16,979 nucleotides of DNA. Origin: Burkholderiaceae bacterium (GTDB taxonomy: Bacteria; Pseudomonadota; Gammaproteobacteria; Burkholderiales; Burkholderiaceae). Positions within the stretch are counted from its first letter, which is position 1, and every line of letters starts with the position of its first letter. The notes beneath the pieces were generated by a model, which saw only the letters and a program-made list of their open reading frames with translations, was not told the DNA's origin and made no database searches. Below are positions 1 to 7,281 of this stretch, one piece after another. The position numbers and the translations under genes were made by a program. The stretch covers positions 1-16,979 of the forward strand of contig JAKONL010000260.1 in assembly GCA_022701965.1 (NCBI GenBank), in the 5' to 3' direction.

Positions 1-63
1 GACGGCACGGGCTATCTGCGCGGTCTCGCGGAACGGGCGAGGGCGATCGTCCATGTCCGGTGA
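1..63 (+). CDS. sctT: C-terminal tail of the gene before sctU, probably SctT (partial)
   Basis: Frame 1 is open from the window edge and ends at the TGA at 61-63, giving a 20-residue tail that finishes ARAIVHVR. It overlaps the sctU start (ATG at 53) by 11 bases, which is typical of translationally coupled export-apparatus genes. The identity is inferred from position only: in injectisome clusters the gene directly before sctU is normally sctT (the YscT/HrcT/FliR-like inner-membrane export component). Twenty residues are too few to show family motifs. A different upstream gene cannot be excluded. Confidence 0.5.
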   Translation, partial: DGTGYLRGLAERARAIVHVR

Positions 64-1183
64 GAAGACCTTCGACGCGACCCAGCACAAGATCGACGAG
101 GCGCGCAAGGACGGCAACGTCGCCATCAGCCAGGACCTGCTCAAGTCCGCCGTGTGCGTGGTCGCGTTCGAGGCCTGCCGCGCGCTGGCCATGCGCTTCG
201 ACGGCTTCGTCCAGGCCTACTTCACCGAGTTCATCACGCAGCTCGCCGCCGTCCAGCAGCACCGTGGTTTCCGGGCCGACAACGTCTTCATGTGGATCGG
301 CGCATCGGTCGCGCTGACGCTGCTGATCGGCTGCGTGTCGGCGGCGATGTTCGTGGCGATGTCCTGGGTGCAGACGCGCGGCCCCGTGATCAAGAAGACG
401 CCGATCGAACTCAAGCTCGACGGACTCCATCCCAAGAACTATTTCAAGAAGGTCTTCGCGATGAAGACGGTGGTCGACCTGGCGACCAACGTCCTCAAGG
501 CGGCGCTGATCTCGGCGGTGATCTGGTTCTCGGTCAAGGACGTCATGCGCCAGCTGCCCAACGCGGTGCCCGCGGGCATCGAGGAGGTCGCCGCGCTGAT
601 CGGCAAGGAGGCGGTGTCGGCAGTCCGGACGACGCTGTTCCTCCTGCTCGCGATGGGCATCGTCGACTTCTGGCTGCAGCGGCGGATGATGCTCAAGGAC
701 CTCAAGATGTCGATGCAGGACATCAAGGACGAGCACAAGCAGATGGAGGGCAGCCCCGAGAACAAGCAGAACGTCCGCTCGTTCGCCGAGGAGCTGATGT
801 CGGGCGCGGAGAGCGGCACCAATGCTCTCGGCGGCGCGAACGTGCTGGTCGTCAACCCGACGCACGTCGCGGTCGGATTGCGCTACGTCCACGGCGAGCG
901 GCGACTGCCCCGTATCCGTTCGACGGCGGTCGACGAGAGGGCGATGAAGCTCATCGAACTGGCCAGGGACACGGGAATTCCGGTGGTGCGGCATATCTGG
1001 CTCGCCCGCACGCTCTATGCCGTGGAGGCCGGTCAGCCGATCCCGCGCGAGGCCTATCGCGCGATCGCGGCGATCTACCGGCTGATCGCCGGGCTGGAAG
1101 CCGTGCCGGACGCGCCGTCGACCGCCCCGGCGGCGGCGCCGGCCACCCCGGACAAGCTGGAAAAGCCGGAAGCGGACATTTGA
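53..1183 (+). CDS. sctU: Type III secretion export apparatus switch protein SctU (YscU/HrcU/FlhB family)
   Basis: SctU is the inner-membrane export component whose cytoplasmic domain cleaves itself and switches substrate class from needle or rod subunits to translocators and effectors. The 376-residue protein has the family layout: a charged N-terminus (KTFDATQHKIDEARKDG), four hydrophobic segments at about 30-48, 78-104, 142-162 and 187-206, a linker containing KMSMQDIKDEHKQMEGSP, and the autocleavage motif NPTH at residues 268-271 inside VVNPTHVAVGLRY. The end (about 350-376) is an Ala/Pro-rich extension. GAGGG at 39-43, nine bases before the ATG, supports this start, and the gene overlaps the preceding one by 11 bases. 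FlhB is the main alternative. The downstream gatekeeper SctW points to an injectisome rather than a flagellum. Confidence 0.95.
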   Translation: MSGEKTFDATQHKIDEARKDGNVAISQDLLKSAVCVVAFEACRALAMRFDGFVQAYFTEFITQLAAVQQHRGFRADNVFMWIGASVALTLLIGCVSAAMFVAMSWVQTRGPVIKKTPIELKLDGLHPKNYFKKVFAMKTVVDLATNVLKAALISAVIWFSVKDVMRQLPNAVPAGIEEVAALIGKEAVSAVRTTLFLLLAMGIVDFWLQRRMMLKDLKMSMQDIKDEHKQMEGSPENKQNVRSFAEELMSGAESGTNALGGANVLVVNPTHVAVGLRYVHGERRLPRIRSTAVDERAMKLIELARDTGIPVVRHIWLARTLYAVEAGQPIPREAYRAIAAIYRLIAGLEAVPDAPSTAPAAAPATPDKLEKPEADI

Positions 1184-1307
1184 CACCGATCAGCCGCGGC
1201 ATCGCGCTTCGCGGGCGCTTTGGGACCAGTCCGAGCCGGCGGGCGGAAATCTCCTCCATAGCATCGCCGGCTACGCGACGTCCAACCACCCTGAATCGGA
1301 AGCAAAC

Positions 1308-1667
1308 ATGAACGCTGTGATCGGCAACCTGATGACCGGCAATCTCTTCGGCGCCCTGACGGCGATGTTCGATGAGTCGCCGCAGGAGAACATTCGCGAG
1401 GCCGCGGTCGACATCCTCGACGGCAAGAACGTCGAGCAGAACCTCGCGAAGCTCCAGGGCGAACTGCAGCGCAACGGTGGGGATCGGGAGAAGATCGCAC
1501 AGGTCGACGAACTGATGCAGGACATGGCGTCGGGCAGGGCGGACCAGACTTCCACCATGGAGAAGATCCTCGCGATCGTCGGGCCGAAGGATGCCGAGAA
1601 GCGGGGGATCACGGCGTCGAATACCGCGAGCATCGCGGGCAAGGGTTCGGGCGTCGTCGAATTCTGA
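1308..1667 (+). CDS. Unrecognised 119-residue protein within the type III secretion cluster
   Basis: I do not recognise this protein. It sits between sctU and sctW on the same strand, with a ribosome-binding site (GGAAG at about 1298-1302) before the ATG. A mildly hydrophobic first 20 residues (NAVIGNLMTGNLFGALTAMF) is followed by charged, probably helical stretches at about 26-75 (QENIREAAVDILDGKNVEQ, GGDREKIAQVDELMQDMASG). A Gly/Ser/Ala-rich end (ITASNTASIAGKGSGVVEF) closes it. It has no Cys, no transmembrane segment and no cleavable signal peptide. Size and position would fit a small secreted component, a regulator or a chaperone-like partner, but nothing in the sequence chooses between them. 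The 124-base gap after sctU could contain its own promoter, though none is convincing. Confidence 0.8.
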   Translation: MNAVIGNLMTGNLFGALTAMFDESPQENIREAAVDILDGKNVEQNLAKLQGELQRNGGDREKIAQVDELMQDMASGRADQTSTMEKILAIVGPKDAEKRGITASNTASIAGKGSGVVEF

Positions 1668-1718
1668 AGGTCGTCGCGCTGCATCCTCGCGCCTGCGCGC
1701 CGACTGCAGCCCACACGC

Positions 1719-2831
1719 ATGGAAATCCGACCGACGTCAGCCGTCCAGCGCGCGTTGCCCGTCGCGCCGGCGAACCCGACGGTTGCGCCCAACGACGCCG
1801 ATCCGATCAGCACGCCCGTCTTCCGGCGCCCCGACCCGAGCCGCCAGACGCGTACCGGACCGGATGCCGGCAGCCTCCAGGCGATGCTCACGCAGATCGC
1901 CAGCCGGCCCGCGCAGCTGCGAAGGATCCTCAAGTCGCTCGGCGACGAGACGACCCATCCGCAGGCGCTCTCCGAAGACGCCGCGGCGCATGTGAAGAAC
2001 GGTGGAACGCTGGCGGATTTCGCCGACGCCCGGGGGCTGGATGCAGCGACGCTCCAGCTGATCGGCACCAAGGCCGCGCTCGACCTCTCCGGCAGCGATC
2101 CGGCCCTCGCCCAGGTACTGCAGCGGGAACTCGAACACCTGCAGGACGTGCTGGGCAGCGCCATCGGTGCGGCGCTCAACACGGCCTCGGCACTGTCCGC
2201 GGGCGGAAGGTCGCAGGTCGACAAGGCATGGCTGCGCAACATGTACATGTCGGTCACCTCGGCCAGCGCGCCGGTGCTCGAGGCCTACGAAGCGCTGCTG
2301 AACCGGTACGGGACCGGACAGTTCGAAGCCGGTGCACGCGCCATGATGCGTGCGCTGAGCGACGACATGAACGCGCCGCGGGCCTCGATCGCGCCGGACA
2401 AGCTCCAGCTCCTGCTGCTCAGCAGCATGGTCACGATCCGCCACATCGTGGCGTTGATCAACACCTGTCGCGCGTTCCTGCGCCGGCCCGGCAACGCGTC
2501 CACTTCGCCGGTTTCCGCCGACGGGGAGCGCAAGGGCGGCGAGGAGGATGGCGACGACGAGCTGGCCACGGTACGCATGATCAGGCTGCTGCTGCAGCTG
2601 ACCGCCAGCAGCGCCGCGGTGAAGCTGGTTCCTGGCTTCCTCGAGGAGGACGTGGTTTCCAGGGTGCACGTCGACAGGGCGGCGCGCTCCCGCAACGAAT
2701 TCATCGACGTGATGCGCAACCTTCCCGTGACGCTCTGGAAGGATCCCAAGCTCAAGGACCAGCTCATCGAACTGCTTCGACGCCAGTCGATTCTCGAGAC
2801 CGACGCGGCGGCGCTGGTGAGAGCGTCCTGA
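1719..2831 (+). CDS. sctW: Type III secretion gatekeeper SctW (HrpJ/YopN family, with TyeA-like C-terminal half)
   Basis: SctW proteins bind the cytoplasmic export gate and hold back effectors until translocators are secreted or contact is sensed. The 370-residue protein has a Pro-rich, probably disordered N-terminus (1-50), where a type III secretion signal would lie. A helical HrpJ-type region covers about 55-255 (MLTQIASRPAQLRRILKSL, KAWLRNMYMSVTSASAPVLEAYEALLNRYG). An acidic linker at about 257-283 (GERKGGEEDGDDE) precedes a C-terminal helical part (285-370, FIDVMRNLPVTLWKDPKLKDQLIELL) resembling TyeA, which is a separate protein in Yersinia. No clear Shine-Dalgarno precedes the ATG at 1719, so a start further in, such as Met56 at 1884, is possible. 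The stop is 16 bases before sctV, consistent with co-transcription. Confidence 0.85.
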   Translation: MEIRPTSAVQRALPVAPANPTVAPNDADPISTPVFRRPDPSRQTRTGPDAGSLQAMLTQIASRPAQLRRILKSLGDETTHPQALSEDAAAHVKNGGTLADFADARGLDAATLQLIGTKAALDLSGSDPALAQVLQRELEHLQDVLGSAIGAALNTASALSAGGRSQVDKAWLRNMYMSVTSASAPVLEAYEALLNRYGTGQFEAGARAMMRALSDDMNAPRASIAPDKLQLLLLSSMVTIRHIVALINTCRAFLRRPGNASTSPVSADGERKGGEEDGDDELATVRMIRLLLQLTASSAAVKLVPGFLEEDVVSRVHVDRAARSRNEFIDVMRNLPVTLWKDPKLKDQLIELLRRQSILETDAAALVRAS

Positions 2832-2847
2832 ACGTGGGGAACGTCCG

Positions 2848-5001
2848 ATGAAGAAATGGTCCTTCGAACGGGTTCAGTCGCTCGGCAGGCAGACGGCAGG
2901 CGGCACGCGCACGGAACGCCTGCTCAAGCTCTTCAGGGGACGGCCGGACCTGCTCGCCGCGAGCCTGGTCATGCTGGTCGTGATGATGATGATCGTGCCG
3001 TTGCCGCAGTCCTTCGTGGACGCGGCGATCGCCTTCAACTTCGCGGTCTCGATCCTGCTCGTGGCGATCGTCACCTACGTGCCCAACCCGCTGTCGCTCT
3101 CCACGTTCCCGACGCTGCTGCTGATCATCACGGCGTTCCGCCTGGCGATCAGCATCTCGACGACGCGCCTGGTCCTGCTCGAGGCGAACGCGGGCCACAT
3201 CGTCGAGGCCTTCGGCCGGTTCGTGGTCGGCGGCAACGCGGTGGTGGGATTCGTGATGTTCCTGATCCTCACGGTCGTGCAGTTCCTGGTGGTGACCAAG
3301 GGCGCCGAGCGCATCGCCGAGGTGGCCGCGCGGTTCTCGCTGGATTCGCTGCCGGGCAAGCAGCTGTCGATCGACGGCGACGTGCGCGCGGGATTCCTCG
3401 ACGCCGCGGAGGCGCGCAAGCGCCGCAACGAACTCTCCAGCGAAAGCCAGCTGTTCGGCGCGATGGACGGCGCGATGAAGTTCGTCAAGGGCGATGCGGT
3501 GGCCGGACTGATCATCGTGGCGATCAACATGTTCGGCGGTTTCGCCGTGGGCATGCTGCAGCAGGGAATGAGCGCGAGCGCCTCGATCCAGACCTTCGTG
3601 ATCCTCACGGTCGGCGACGGGCTGATCGCGCAGATCCCGGCGCTGCTCGTCGCGCTGTCGTGCGGCATGCTGATCGCGCGTGTCGCGCCGGCCGCCACCG
3701 GCGGCGAGGAGGGCGCGGCAACCATCGGTGACGAGATGACCCGCCAGATGCTCGCCGAGCCGAAGGCCTGGTACTTCTCGGCGGCCGTCATCGCGACGAT
3801 GAGCCTGATTCCGGGGCTGCCGGCCCTCCTGTTCCTGGGCATCGCCGCGGCGGTGGCCGGTGTCGCGCTCCTGCAGGTCGGGCGCACGCGCCGCAAGACC
3901 GCCGGCATCGTCACCGACCACCAGCTCTCGAAGGACGGACTGAAGGACCTGAGGCGCATCGTGCCCAACATTCCGCTCGTGCTGCGCGCCGCGAACCGTC
4001 ACGAGAACGACGCCGCCTTCCTTCCGCTGATCGCCAGCACCCGCCAGATCCGGAACGCGATCGTCGCGGAGTACGGCGTCACGCTGCCGGCCCTGGTGTT
4101 CCAGTTCAGCGACCTCGTTCCGGACGACGAACTGCATCTGTGCATCTACGAGACGCCGCAGCTGCGCGTGAGCTTCCGGCCGGGCGAGATCGCCTGGCGG
4201 CTGCCGCGCGGCGAGGTGATCGAACTGCCGGCCGAGCTGACCGACGACAGCTCGATTCCGGCGGTCGCACTGCGGGAGGAAGGGTGGTTCTGGGCGCCCG
4301 CGGTGCACCGGCAGGCCCTGGAAGAGCGGGGTCTCGTGAGCTGCGACTTCGAGACCTTCTTCGCCGAGCGCGTGCGCGCGACGCTGTTCGAGCACGGCGC
4401 GCAGTTCCTGGGCATGCAGGAGATGCGGGCCTTCATCGCCTGGCTCGACACCGAGGCGCCGGAACTCGCTAAGGAAATCCAGCGCTGCGTTCCCACCGCC
4501 AAGCTGTGCAGCGTGCTCCAGCAACTCGCTCGGGAGCGCGTGCCGGTGCGCAATTTCCGGCTGATCGGCGAAACCCTGATCGCATCCGGCCTTCACGACC
4601 GGGACCCGGAGGTCATCGTCGACCATCTGCGCCAGGTGCTTCGCGACGAGATCACGACGCAGTACGTCGACGGCGGCATCGTCAAGCTGTGCCTGCTGCA
4701 CTCCGCTCTGGAGGATGCGCTGCGCGGGAGTCTCCGCCAGTCGGTCATGGGCGCATACATCGAGCTGCCGGCCAGCGAACTCGACCAGATCTACAACGCG
4801 ATCCTCGCGCACGTCTACCCGAACGACGAACTCAAGCCGCGGGCGATCGTCGTGGTGGCCCAGGACATCCGCAGGCCGCTGTGGCAGGGCGCGGCGCTCA
4901 TGAAGCGCTTCCTGCCGACGCTGTCGTATCCCGAATTGAGCCCGAACTACCGCACCGAGGTGGTGGCTCGGGTCGACTGGGTGACGGAGGAGTTCGTCTG
5001 A
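2848..5001 (+). CDS. sctV: Type III secretion export gate protein SctV (LcrD/HrcV/FlhA family)
   Basis: SctV forms the nonameric inner-membrane export gate. Its cytoplasmic ring receives chaperone-substrate complexes and the gatekeeper SctW. The 717-residue length is normal for the family. The membrane half (about 30-330) carries FPTLLLIITAFRLAISISTT and the FHIPEP-family signature (RIAEVAARFSLDSLPGKQ followed by LSIDGD, about residues 152-175), then RRNELSSESQLFGAMDGAMK. The rest (about 350-717) is the soluble substrate-docking domain. ATG 2848 is preceded by GGGGAA a few bases upstream. It follows sctW by 16 bases and is the last + strand gene of the cluster here, facing a convergent regulator gene. 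Confidence 0.95.
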   Translation: MKKWSFERVQSLGRQTAGGTRTERLLKLFRGRPDLLAASLVMLVVMMMIVPLPQSFVDAAIAFNFAVSILLVAIVTYVPNPLSLSTFPTLLLIITAFRLAISISTTRLVLLEANAGHIVEAFGRFVVGGNAVVGFVMFLILTVVQFLVVTKGAERIAEVAARFSLDSLPGKQLSIDGDVRAGFLDAAEARKRRNELSSESQLFGAMDGAMKFVKGDAVAGLIIVAINMFGGFAVGMLQQGMSASASIQTFVILTVGDGLIAQIPALLVALSCGMLIARVAPAATGGEEGAATIGDEMTRQMLAEPKAWYFSAAVIATMSLIPGLPALLFLGIAAAVAGVALLQVGRTRRKTAGIVTDHQLSKDGLKDLRRIVPNIPLVLRAANRHENDAAFLPLIASTRQIRNAIVAEYGVTLPALVFQFSDLVPDDELHLCIYETPQLRVSFRPGEIAWRLPRGEVIELPAELTDDSSIPAVALREEGWFWAPAVHRQALEERGLVSCDFETFFAERVRATLFEHGAQFLGMQEMRAFIAWLDTEAPELAKEIQRCVPTAKLCSVLQQLARERVPVRNFRLIGETLIASGLHDRDPEVIVDHLRQVLRDEITTQYVDGGIVKLCLLHSALEDALRGSLRQSVMGAYIELPASELDQIYNAILAHVYPNDELKPRAIVVVAQDIRRPLWQGAALMKRFLPTLSYPELSPNYRTEVVARVDWVTEEFV

Positions 5002-5003
5002 GC

Positions 5004-5020
5004 GCCGCCGCGAAGGCGGC
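5004..5020. terminator. Short GC hairpin between convergent genes, possible terminator
   Basis: GCCGCC and GGCGGC form a perfect 6-bp stem around the loop GCGAA, starting three bases after the sctV stop. A 10-bp palindrome, GGCCGCGGCC, follows at 5023-5032. There is no U-tract on either strand, so this is not a classical intrinsic terminator. It may act as a 3' stabilising hairpin, or it may be chance in GC-rich DNA. Confidence 0.3.
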
Positions 5021-5056
5021 TTGGCCGCGGCCCGACGTCGCAGCGTCGTCCAGCCG

Positions 5057-5821
5057 CTAGAGCAGCTGGAACGACTGCTGCAGCTTGAACAGGTCCTGGT
5101 CGCTGCCGACGCTCAGCTTGCGGAAGGCGGACTGCTTCTGCGAACTGATGGTCTTGATGCTGCGCACGAACTTGACGCTGATCTGGCTCACCGACATGCC
5201 CTGCAACAGGCACCTGAGCACTTCGCGTTCGCGCGCCGAGAGGTGCGCACCCTCGAACGCTTCCTTGGATTCGGTCGCGCTCGAAGCGGGCGACATGCCG
5301 GCGTCCGAGTCGTCGGGCTCGAACTCGTCCAGGTCCAGCAGGTGCTCCGGATGGCGTCCGCCGTAGCGCTGGTGCCACGAAGCGAATCCGAGATCCCGAA
5401 CGGCATTGATCAGCTCGTCCATGCTGGCGCTCTTGGAAACCACTTTCGATGCGCCGGCACGGTACATGAAGGAGATGGTGGCCGCGCTCATGTAGCCGGC
5501 GTAGACCAGGAGGCTCACGCGCGGAAAGGCGCGGCGAAGGTAGCGGATGAGGTTCCATCCGTCGTTCTCGAGCCCTTCGAGCCGGTACTCGACGACCATC
5601 ACGTCGCACAGCGCCTGCCTGAGGATGCCGGCAAGTTCCTTCGACTCCGCGGCGGCTCCCAGCCAGTTGATGTCGCACTCGCTGCGAAAGCGGCATTCGA
5701 GGCCGAACCGGACGGCTGCATGGCTGTCCAGCACGCCGACGTTGATGCGTGCCGGATCGCCGTTGGCCAGCGACTCGGAATGCGCGACGTGGATGGCAGG
5801 ACGGTAGGGGTCTTCGCTCAT
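5057..5821 (-). CDS. RcsB/LuxR-family response regulator with a degenerate receiver domain
   Basis: This is a two-domain DNA-binding regulator of 254 residues when started at the ATG at 5821, where GAGAAG lies a few bases upstream. Starts at 5839 or 5872 would add 6 or 17 residues. Residues about 26-145 form a receiver-like fold (INVGVLDSHAAVRFGLE, DVMVVEYRLEG, RAGASKVVSKSAS). A charged linker follows at about 155-190, then a LuxR/GerE helix-turn-helix at about 193-254 (LSAREREVLRCLLQGMS; RSIKTISSQKQSAFRKL), closest in my recall to RcsB. Glu78 stands where the phospho-accepting Asp is expected, Ala108 replaces the usual Thr/Ser, and Ser33 replaces the second acidic residue. Lys130 is kept. 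Phosphorylation-independent action is therefore likely. No sensor kinase is present in the window. Being convergent with sctV, it may control the secretion cluster, but this is inference. Confidence 0.88.
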   Translation of the reverse strand: MSEDPYRPAIHVAHSESLANGDPARINVGVLDSHAAVRFGLECRFRSECDINWLGAAAESKELAGILRQALCDVMVVEYRLEGLENDGWNLIRYLRRAFPRVSLLVYAGYMSAATISFMYRAGASKVVSKSASMDELINAVRDLGFASWHQRYGGRHPEHLLDLDEFEPDDSDAGMSPASSATESKEAFEGAHLSAREREVLRCLLQGMSVSQISVKFVRSIKTISSQKQSAFRKLSVGSDQDLFKLQQSFQLL

Positions 5822-5897
5822 TCTTTGCTTCTCACGCATCGGCTCATGGCCGCGAACCTGAAGCGGCTCCATCGATGCATGGTGAGTAGGCTAATGC

Positions 5898-5927
5898 CTT
5901 ATAAGCAGCGTGAGTCTGAAGTAATGT
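5898..5927 (-). promoter_or_regulatory. Possible promoter of the response-regulator gene
   Basis: The 131-base gap between hpnE and the regulator is noticeably AT-richer than its surroundings. On the minus strand it contains TATAAG (5903 down to 5898), about 77 bases before the chosen start, within the 8-bp palindrome CTTATAAG. Only a poor -35 match (CATTAC or ACATTA at about 5921-5927) lies at the right spacing. Read-through from hpnCDE is the alternative. Confidence 0.25.
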
Positions 5928-5952
5928 GTACTAGCGTTCCTGTGCGCGTGCG

Positions 5953-7236
5953 TTACTGCGCAGCGGCGGCGATGCCGTTGCGCACTGCGCCTTCCAGTGT
6001 TGCGGGGTAGGGTCCGTCCACGTAGTCGCCGCAGGCCATGAGCCCTGTCGCGACGTGCATCGCGGGCCGTGCCAGACCTGCGGTGCAGGCGAAGGTGGCG
6101 CGTTTCTCGACGATAGTCTGCACGGGTTCCAGGCGCGTCTGCCGGAGCTGTTCGCGCGCCTGCCGCACGACCAGCGACTCGATGAGATGTCGATCCCGGT
6201 CGCAGGCGCTCACCACCATGGCCAGCGATCCGGACGGACCGCCCAGCCGCGACCGGTCGAAGGCGAACTGCGCCGGCGCCTCGCCGCTGCAGCGCAGCGC
6301 GACCATCGGTGCGTCCAGGGGCATGGCGCCCGACAGGTAGACCGTGGCGATGGCCTCGAAGCGCAATGCCTCGGCGGCAGCGGCCCATGCGGCTGCGACC
6401 TCGCGGTCGTCCGTTCGCCAGCCGCAGCCGTCGTCGAGCGCGGCACGCACGAGGCGCGACGCATCCTGTGCGCCGACGGCCAGCACCACCCGGTCGAAGA
6501 TGGCCTCGTCGATTCGCCAGCGACCCGGGGGGGCGGGCCTGAGCTCGCGCACCCTCTGGCCACCCTGGAGGTCGACGCCGCGGCGAGACAGCCAGTCCCA
6601 GGCGGCGTCTGGGAACAGGCGGCCGAGGTCCGTGCGGGGCAGCAGCAGATCGGCGCTGCCCGCTTCGCCGAAGAGCGCATCCTCGAGCACGCGCAGGAAG
6701 ACGCGGCCGCTCGCCCTGTCCATGGGCGTGTTCAGCGCCGACACGCACAGCGGCTCGATCAGTTCCTGCACGATGCGCGGCGTGAGTCCCGCGCACAGGT
6801 CGGCCACCGTGACCTGCGCGTCGCAGCGAAAGCGCCTGCCGCGCCACCGCATCGCCACGCGCACCAGCGCGGCCTTGTCGCGCAGGGCCCAGCCGCGAGC
6901 CATGGCGATTCCGGCGAGCAGGTCGAACGGCGGCCGCCAGGCAGGCAGCGCCAGGCCCGATCCGTCGGCGAAGCGCAGCGACAGCGGCAGTCGCAGCAGT
7001 GCCGCGTCGGGATCGACGCCGACCCTGCGCATCATCGCCAGCGTTTCGCGATAGGCGCCGACCAGGATGTGCTGGCCGTTGTCGAACGGCGGACCTCCGT
7101 CGGGATCGTCGACGCGCCGCGCACGGCCGCCGGGCGTGCGCGAGGCCTCGAAGACGCTGACCTCGTGGCCGGCGCCGACGGCTTCGACCGCGCACGCGAG
7201 TCCCGACCATCCGGCGCCGACGATCGCGATCTTCAT
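5953..7236 (-). CDS. hpnE: Hydroxysqualene dehydroxylase HpnE (squalene-associated FAD-dependent oxidoreductase)
   Basis: HpnE is the last enzyme of the bacterial HpnCDE route, reducing hydroxysqualene to squalene with FAD. The 427-residue protein opens with a Rossmann FAD-binding motif (IAIVGAGWSGLACAVEA, residues 3-19), then FEASRTPGGRAR (about 34-45) and DNGQHILVGAY (about 52-62). It ends with the family's C-terminal FAD-contact segment, ACGDYVDGPYPATLEGAVRNG (about 401-421). Length and both ends match the amine-oxidase-like HpnE group rather than carotenoid desaturases. The ATG at 7236 lies 45 bases after the hpnD stop. The Shine-Dalgarno is weak, so translation may lean on the upstream gene. 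It is the third gene of a minus-strand hpnC-hpnD-hpnE operon. Confidence 0.92.
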   Translation of the reverse strand: MKIAIVGAGWSGLACAVEAVGAGHEVSVFEASRTPGGRARRVDDPDGGPPFDNGQHILVGAYRETLAMMRRVGVDPDAALLRLPLSLRFADGSGLALPAWRPPFDLLAGIAMARGWALRDKAALVRVAMRWRGRRFRCDAQVTVADLCAGLTPRIVQELIEPLCVSALNTPMDRASGRVFLRVLEDALFGEAGSADLLLPRTDLGRLFPDAAWDWLSRRGVDLQGGQRVRELRPAPPGRWRIDEAIFDRVVLAVGAQDASRLVRAALDDGCGWRTDDREVAAAWAAAAEALRFEAIATVYLSGAMPLDAPMVALRCSGEAPAQFAFDRSRLGGPSGSLAMVVSACDRDRHLIESLVVRQAREQLRQTRLEPVQTIVEKRATFACTAGLARPAMHVATGLMACGDYVDGPYPATLEGAVRNGIAAAAQ

Positions 7237-7281
7237 GCGGGTGCGCGCATGCGAGAGGAGGCGTCGCGTGGTCGCGACCGC

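Noticed and set aside
1184..1307. Possible alternative-sigma (HrpL-type) or sigma-70 promoter before the 119-residue gene
   Set aside because: No GGAACC-N15/16-CCAC pattern and no properly spaced -35/-10 pair was found. TTGGGA and CATAGC occur, but about 31 bases apart.
53..5001. Flagellar flhB-flhA as an alternative reading of sctU and sctV
   Set aside because: The gene between them is a HrpJ/YopN-type gatekeeper, which flagellar clusters lack, and no flagellar genes are seen.
5021..5056. Rho-independent terminator for sctV or the convergent regulator
   Set aside because: The palindrome GGCCGCGGCC has no U-run on either side and is common in DNA of this composition.
5375..5400. CGAA-N15-CGAA, resembling the plant-inducible promoter (PIP) box of type III secretion genes
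   Set aside because: The spacer is one base short of the usual 15-16/16 arrangement judged on the minus strand, and it lies inside the regulator coding region with no gene start nearby.
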